Source of the DNA: Cyathus striatus
Taxonomy: Eukaryota; Basidiomycota; Agaricomycetes; Agaricales; Nidulariaceae
Direction of reading: 5' to 3'
NCBI GenBank assembly: GCA_025738555.1
Contig: JAOVFP010000014.1
Location: forward strand, 1,922,001 to 1,986,000
DNA length: 64,000 nucleotides
Shown here: positions 57,960 to 64,000 of the stretch, in pieces
Layout of the letters: each line of letters opens with the position of its first letter
How positions within the stretch are numbered: the stretch's first letter is position 1
The notes under the pieces: model-generated
Databases searched by the model: none
Told to the model about the DNA's origin: nothing
Seen by the model: the letters and a program-made list of their open reading frames with translations, nothing else
Made by a program: the position numbers and the translations under genes

Positions 57960-58644
57960 CCCTCCCTCGCTTGAAGCAGGGAACAAATGAAAAACCCAAA
58001 GAGAAGGAAGATAAGAGAGTAGGGTGAAAGGAATGGATATGTAAAGAGTGCCTGGATGAACTGGGAAAGAAAAGAAAAATACAACAAAATCAAAAGCACC
58101 AACTGAACTGCTGCTCCCTCCCTGAACTAAATAGCTCCCTCTGAGTCCCCTGTGTCACTCCCTAAAGGTGAAGACCATTCTTGATGTATGCTGGATGTTG
58201 TCCAGATGACAGATGAAGTGGAGATGGAGTTGCCAGAGGAGATATAGATAAGATAGGAGGTGGAGTGTTGGAAAGGCGTTGGAGATTGGATGGAGGTGGA
58301 TGGTGGCTGATCAGAGCTGGATCAGAGATCTGAGGTGGATTCCAGGAGCTGGTCTATCAGGTTGAACAGAGAAAAGGGCCAGGTGAAGAAGATGGTGTGG
58401 TGGGTGGAAGTGAGTGTGGCCAAAAGGCAGTGTTGAGGAGATGTGGAGTTGATGATGCAGACTCCCCTGCAAAAAGCTGACCGGGTGATATAGAGTTGAT
58501 AATGCAGACTCTCCTGCAGGATCCTGATAGAGGATTGCTGACTGGGGCACATGCAAATGGCGAGGCAGGCTTGATGTCCCAGATCACCCTGGGGGGGCCT
58601 GGGCTGGCTTTGTTGTAGCAGGCCAGGACTGCTGAACCTGCAAA

Positions 58645-58820
58645 TGTCAGAAAACCTGGTTAAGGGTGCTTCTGGGTATCCTCAAGAGAAGTAGAGAGTA
58701 GAGAAAGTAAGCTTTGTCTTTGCAGGTAAGGAGTACAAATGACACACATACTAGCTAAAATACTCTATCAGAATATTCCATATCACGTGACCACTGCGAG
58801 AGCGCAACCCAATTCTGACA
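58645..58820 (-). repeat. TRIM LTR, right copy
   Basis: 176 bp with intact inverted ends TGTCAGAA and TTCTGACA. Confidence 0.87.
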
Positions 58821-58825
58821 AATAC

Positions 58826-60185
58826 CTTTCCAGCATGTGGTGCTGCTGAATATCAAAAATTGATCTGTCCTTTGACCACTGAAGGATTGCAATGGTCCTG
58901 AGAAACATCTCGCATGGCATGATAGCTAAAATAGATTGGTGGATCTGACACCCCTTGATTTGGAGTCCTTGTAACAAACAAATTCATTCTGAGCTAGATA
59001 CTTCACCTAAAAATCTGAAACTCTCAGAATATATAAATGAATAATATGCACACAGGTCTGCAAAACAATTTCAGGCACAGGGAAACCTGAAAAGGTGCAC
59101 ACAGTTGTACAAGTTGAAATGGCCACTTTCATGGTTGGCTACAGTACATAGTTCAAGTTGCCAAGGTGATTTGATTATCTACTTACTTCTATCTGGTGCT
59201 TCAGCGGGTAAAAGTTGGTGGTGTTTGCATGACCCCAACTGTACCAAAGAGTCGCAAGCATTTGATATAAATTATAGCTAATCACCAAATAAATTGGCAT
59301 TTGTAATGTCACCAAGAAATCTTAGATTATCTATACTTAAGTACTAGCAAAAAGCAGATATTAGCACAAACTATAAAGAATCCATAAAGCATAAATTAGA
59401 ATGAATAGCAGTGATGAAAATAATGCTATGTGTAACAGCCTAAGCATCGCCGGAGAGCTTCCTGTGCAACCCATACAGGTATATGGTCTCCTAACTTGAG
59501 CGGCTCACCTATGTAAGTGGGGATAGGAAGTTCAAGTTGGGTGGTAATGATTGCTATTGTTGCGATGTAAGGTAGGTTTTCACAGTGGGTATATCGGTGT
59601 AGACTCACAACCATTCGTTATGCATTGTAATGCCTTTGTTTTCTTCTACAGCTAATGTAAATAGATACAGTCACAAGCCTAATATCAGTGGTATGCTGTG
59701 GAAGGAGAACTTGGGTAGAAAATGATGATGTCTGTGTTCTCACTGGAACTGAGGGAGAGGAAGATGGTATGTATCTGCATTTGGATAAAGAAAACTAGTA
59801 AGTATTTCAACAAAAAGATAAACTTAACTTACATTCATCTTCATCCATTTTTCTTTTCTCTCTCAATTTCTCTCATATCTCTCCCCCTCTCTCCCTTCTA
59901 TTCTTTACTTAGAACATCCCTCCTCTCCTGAGTCCCTAGCTTTAGCCTTCCTCTCCTCCTTTGCCATTTCTGAGAGAATGGCAGTTCCGATTTTTTGGTT
60001 TGCAGACACTAGCCAACTTTAACTCAGGAAAGTGCACAAGGTGATGAAGTGTCATATATGGGCTTACAAGAATTCCAGTTGATGTGAATTTTCTTCGAGT
60101 GAAATCGAGTTGTGTTTGAGTTGCAACTGAGTAGCATTTGAGTTGCTGAGCAGTGTGACCTGGTCATCGACAACACTGAGCATGA
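58826..60185. other. Stretch with no confident gene
   Basis: A 62-codon minus-strand frame (59426-59614, with ELPIPTYIGEPLKLGDHIP) looks protein-like but has no recognised family or partner exons. A pyrimidine-rich tract lies at 59840-59930. Nothing else. Confidence 0.3.
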
Positions 60186-61524
60186 GAATTGGAACGGAAA
60201 CATGCCCACGGTACATACGGTTAGGCGTTTATCTTATCAACTTCAAAAGCAAGTTCACAACTGGCCCACAACTGCATGCAAGGGTCCCTATCTCAGCAAA
60301 TATAAAATCGATGATAAGTAGTTGTATGTTGTAATTGATCCCACTATGAAATTGAACCGCATGACATGCATCCTTACACCATGCCTTCATAGCTAATCCC
60401 TCCTAAGTACTAGTAAGCTCCCTCAAGAGTCAGGACCTTATCAAGTTCATCCTAGCCAATTAGTTGGCTCTTTGATTGAATCAAATTCACAGCATTGACA
60501 CTAGCCAGATCTTTCATAACAGCTCGAAGGACAGAACGGACATAGTGAGCGATCGTGTGAAATCAACATTCCTACATCACAAATGATACTTATAAGGTGA
60601 GTCATGTACCCAAACTAAGTATTTCATCTTAGGATTAATGTAGGTTTGCCTCCTTACATATCCCAGTGACTGACAGATTATTTAAAACATCGATTCTGTC
60701 AGCTGACGTGCCACAATCTAATTCGAGAATCTTTGATTTGAAGAATTGAGCACAGAACGTCAAGAGGGCAGTGATTATGGCAGCAGTACTAGTCTAACTA
60801 AAACACACAAAAATACAAAGCCTGATGCCTGATGCCTGATGCCTGATGTGCTGCTCATTTATTTTATCAAATGAGTCCACAACTGTCCACAGCGGACTAG
60901 CAATGGACTAGTAGCGTGCGTTAGGCGTTTATCTTATCAATTTCAAAAGCTTTAAGAAAGTAGCTCTATGCAGCCAGAGCGATTAACAAACCATGCACAC
61001 TCTATCCCAGTAAATATTAATCGACAACAGTACCTCATTCCTTTCATCGTAATTAAGAACAAATTGGGAATACTTCTTCCTCGCGATCGATCCTACTAGT
61101 AAATAGCATCGTCTACTAAAAGAACCGATGTAAGTAGGGCATAGTAATATGTAAAGAATGTAAACATAATGGATATTTCAGTAACTATGGTGCGGAAAGG
61201 AATGGTGATGAAGTAGTTCCCGTAGATGTGATACCAGTGAGATGTCAATGGCCTAGGACTAGAGCATGTTCGTCGTTGGGGGATAACCAGGGAGACTATC
61301 TCTGAGTGTGACCTCAAAAGAGCATGTCATAGCAGCAGTCGAACAGAAGCATGGTACCATCCACACTTGTGAACTCAATCCAATGGATCGACAAACCATT
61401 CTCGAGTCTCATATACTGTACAAGCTCCAACCAATAATGTGAGCCTTGACCTCACATAAACTCTTTTTCCGATTGCCCTGGGAAACGATATTTATTCATG
61501 TAGAGGCTTTGTTCATCGATCTAT
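60186..61524. repeat. Dispersed repeat, copy upstream of membrane-protein gene C
   Basis: 60190-60640 and 60940-61520 match 31210-31680 and 32590-33170. Differences are mostly C/T and G/A. A short tandem of GATGCCT (four copies) lies at about 60821-60848. Confidence 0.78.
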
Positions 61525-62332
61525 TGAAGAGGAAAAATGAGGTTTGAAGGTTCCTAGACAAAGGAATGCGAGCCGCTGGCGCGTCCATCCAGCGTTAAGG
61601 TCCTAAGGTTGAAAAGGGAGGTGTTAGTGACATAAACGGAAGGTGTAACAACGCAGCAAAAGTCAGAACTTCGAGATGAAGTTCTGGGATATGTTTGAAT
61701 GAGTGGAACTCGCTGTAAGAGCTGAGAGCGAGAGAAGACGATAAAGAACAATAGAAACGATGACGAAACACAAAAAGGAGGGCTGAGAATGAGCTCTGAC
61801 AGTGGGGTGAAGTTGACTGAATTTCTAAAGAGGTAGATACATGGTTTATATAAGAAAATGGTAGAAAGTTGTACCTAAAAGAGCGGATGAAATTTCCTAA
61901 GGCCAAGAATGTTTAGAGATTAGGCAAGTGTTTTAAGGAGAGCTAGCAAGGAGGTTTGTATATAAAATGTGAAGAGAAGAGAATGTGATATGAGTAGAAG
62001 TTGGAAATGTGGCGATGGTGAGTAGAAAAGATAGGATGTTGAGATCCTGATGTTGAGATCTCTAGTTTGTGAGCGAGTTCTGCTGTCCCTAACTTCGCGT
62101 GTCAATATCCGAACACTTGTGTTGCCGATTAGCGTGATATCTCGTCCAGCATTGAGGGGGATCTGGTCTGATTTCGAGAGCGTCGGGGGCATTGTGCAGA
62201 TGGAGGTGAATGGGAGCTGGCGACATGTACGCGTTCGAGCTTCAATTTCGTTGTAGATCACGTGAGTCTGACACATCTGCAGAACTCGTTAATATGTTGA
62301 TTCCATCATGCAGGCGGAAGGCCTGCTCTACA
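61525..62332. mobile_element. Solo LTR inserted in dispersed repeat, 4-bp TSD
   Basis: Comparison with copy A (GATCAATCTATATACAATAATT at about 33172) shows an 808-bp insert. It starts TGAAGAGG, ends CTCTACA (TG...CA), and is flanked by CTAT on both sides (61521-61524 and 62333-62336). A minus-strand frame (MPPTLSKSDQIPLNAG) lies inside without a recognised function. Confidence 0.7.
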
Positions 62333-62570
62333 CTATCTACAATAATTATGGATGCTTTCACAGAGATGTATATCAACCAACCAACCAACCAACCAAATCA
62401 ACAACCATTTCTTTCAAAAATATCGGTCCAATTATACACTGTGTCCCAGAACAACCTTGTATCACCCCCTTGATCTGATACTTAATTTACATGAGTGTTC
62501 TGATCTCTATAAAACGAGGCATACCCCTCTTTTGGTTCTTCTCTGAAAACATTAAAGCTGCCCCCAAACT

Positions 62571-62733
62571 ATGGGTCAAATTTCTGAGGAAAAAGTATTC
62601 CTTATATCTGCTTACCTTGAGGTAAGTCCAGCCCTCATAAGATTCACAAGAGTTAAACATTAACTCTTCAACTTTAGGGGCTGGTATATGGTAAGTCGCT
62701 TCAATACAGACTGGTGGGGTTATAAGATTCGAA
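62571..62733 (+). pseudogene. Multi-pass membrane protein, copy C (5' fragment)
   Basis: Promoter text, exon 1 (MGQISEEK start), intron 1 with GTAAGT and the small exon 2 match copy A, but homology stops at about 62733 inside intron 2, where another dispersed repeat segment begins. All membrane exons are missing, so this copy cannot make the protein. Confidence 0.8.
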
Positions 62734-62739
62734 AGCAGT

Positions 62740-64000
62740 GGGATGCACGAGGTGAGACTCTGAGAGCAGCAGGTGAAGGCGATGTTCTAGGGAAATGACC
62801 TCGTATTCATCACGGTCCACGAGACCATCTTATCCCCCACGTTTACGAGTCGTCTCATCAAGAACCTCGCTAGCGCGGACTCCTACGTTCCCCTGATTCC
62901 GCTCATCTTCCCCTCAACCCCCCCCCACACACACAGTCACGTCACATTATGATTGAGGTCTGTCGTAGGTCGGATAATGTCTTCGAGTAGATGATGCACC
63001 AGCACGTATCGAGGTGAAAAGGCGGGATCATTGGCGAACGTAAGAGAGCGTCAGGCAACGGATTTTGCACGGGCTATAGCTTCAACTCTGCCTTAACCCA
63101 CGCATTCTCCCCCGCACTGACATCCTCCAATGCTGGAATCGATACCATCGACTGCAAAGCCCCAACACGGGCGAACTACCCGTTCACTTCTTCTGTTTAA
63201 CCATCAAACGAGCTACAGTGGCCATTGTTTCCCGGGAGAGAAGACTCTCCGAGTTCGAGTAACGAGCAATATGCTGAGAAACCAGCTCTTCTTGAGATGC
63301 TGTATTATGTGTAGTAGCGAGACACGGTTGAGGGGAGAGGTCGTCGAGCACCATAGTCTCGATACCAGTTGGTTACAATGGCTGTTGCGATACCAGCGCG
63401 TAACGACCGAGAAAGGTCGCGGATACCGGTTGGTAGGGTTGTGGGAAACCACACCTTCTCGAGACGCAGGACGTCGTGCAGCAGCGAGATGAAGTTGAGT
63501 AGAGGTCGTCGAGTACCATTGCAATAGCCGCCATACACGAGAGCATGAGGAGAGGGGAAGAGAGCGGGTGGCAGAGATGAGAGATAACCCCATCTTCTGG
63601 AGCAGTAACATGTGGTTGAGGGATGAGTCGTCGAGTAACATTGCAATAACCGACGATACGCGAGCAGGTGAGCGAAGGGGGGAAGGAAAGTCGGCGAGAT
63701 GATGGACGTTATAACGCAGAGCGACAGCTGCTAGGAGAGGAACGACATTCGTATCATTTATCAAGCCTTACTTCGTCTTCATGGCCTTGTTCCCCGCGCC
63801 ATCCCTGTCCCGATGTCCACTTCCAACGTCACCTACTCCTCATCAAGATTCTCCTTGGCACAATAACAACGCTGGGCTCTGGTGTGGGTGGGGAAGCAAC
63901 TTCGAATAACGTTTGACTGAGGACGAGACACAAGAGGTAGATGTTGGTGGCGGGTAGTGGATTAGTACTAAGAGATAGAAGCCCCAGCAGGGGTAGGAAA
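62740..64000. repeat. Dispersed repeat segment with internal imperfect tandem units
   Basis: 62770-63790 resembles 28185-29130, and 63030-63345 resembles 34990-35390. GTCGTCGAGYAMCATTGCAATA-type text recurs near 63340, 63507 and 63627. It runs off the right edge. Open frames are not supported. Confidence 0.7.

Larger units (their letters stand above)
57784..58820 (-). mobile_element. TRIM-like small LTR element with 5-bp TSD
   Basis: Two 176-bp direct repeats (57784-57959 and 58645-58820) end TTCTGACA; the right copy begins TGTCAGAA. AATAC flanks both outer ends (57779-57783 and 58821-58825). The internal part of 685 bp has no gag or pol. A purine tract next to the left LTR (minus strand GAGGGAGGG) implies minus orientation. 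Confidence 0.85.

Overview
The window looks like a transposon-rich, gene-poor region of a filamentous basidiomycete nuclear genome, probably Agaricomycetes. The reasons are short (about 48-60 bp) spliceosomal introns with CTRAC-like branch sites, a multi-pass membrane protein family typical of Agaricomycetes, a KDZ-associated/HMGXB3-like gene of the type expanded in mushrooms, a chromodomain Ty3 retrotransposon and a PIF/Harbinger element. No rRNA, tRNA or clear single-copy housekeeping gene was recognised. || Layout. 1-3880: large foldback element with 81-bp tandem repeats and a 9-bp satellite in inverted arms. 4.35-14.9 kb: cluster of five unfamiliar or KDZ-like genes in divergent arrangement; two contain tandemly duplicated exons, and four carry in-frame TGA codons. 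15-21 kb: satellite of about 330 bp, split by two LTR-like insertions. 21.4-25.3 kb: decayed Ty1/copia element split by a 1.67-kb foldback element with a 9-bp target duplication. 25.9-26.9 kb: 1-kb MITE. 27-36 kb: a dispersed repeat family, a hAT-like non-autonomous element (29841-31167) and membrane-protein gene copy A. 36485-40242: apparently complete PIF/Harbinger transposon. 40.2-42.2 kb: membrane-protein copy B, decayed. 45013-53768: Ty3 chromovirus with two 530-bp LTRs, 5-bp TSD, gag, pol, an extra third ORF with zinc knuckles, and a nested hAT MITE. 54.2-58.8 kb: a TIR element and a TRIM-like LTR element. 60.2-64 kb: further dispersed repeat, a solo LTR and truncated membrane-protein copy C. 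|| The strongest theme is the mutation pattern. In-frame stops in the gypsy, copia and 5-15 kb genes are almost all TGA at positions where CGA (Arg) fits the frame, and the two gypsy LTRs differ only at dinucleotides explained by an ancestral CpG. That is a signature of CpG methylation and deamination acting on repeats. The Harbinger element lacks such stops and is the best candidate for a recently active element. The most novel items are the third zinc-knuckle ORF and inferred self-priming of the chromovirus, the GC-AG introns inside tandem exon duplications, and the divergent KDZ-like gene cluster.
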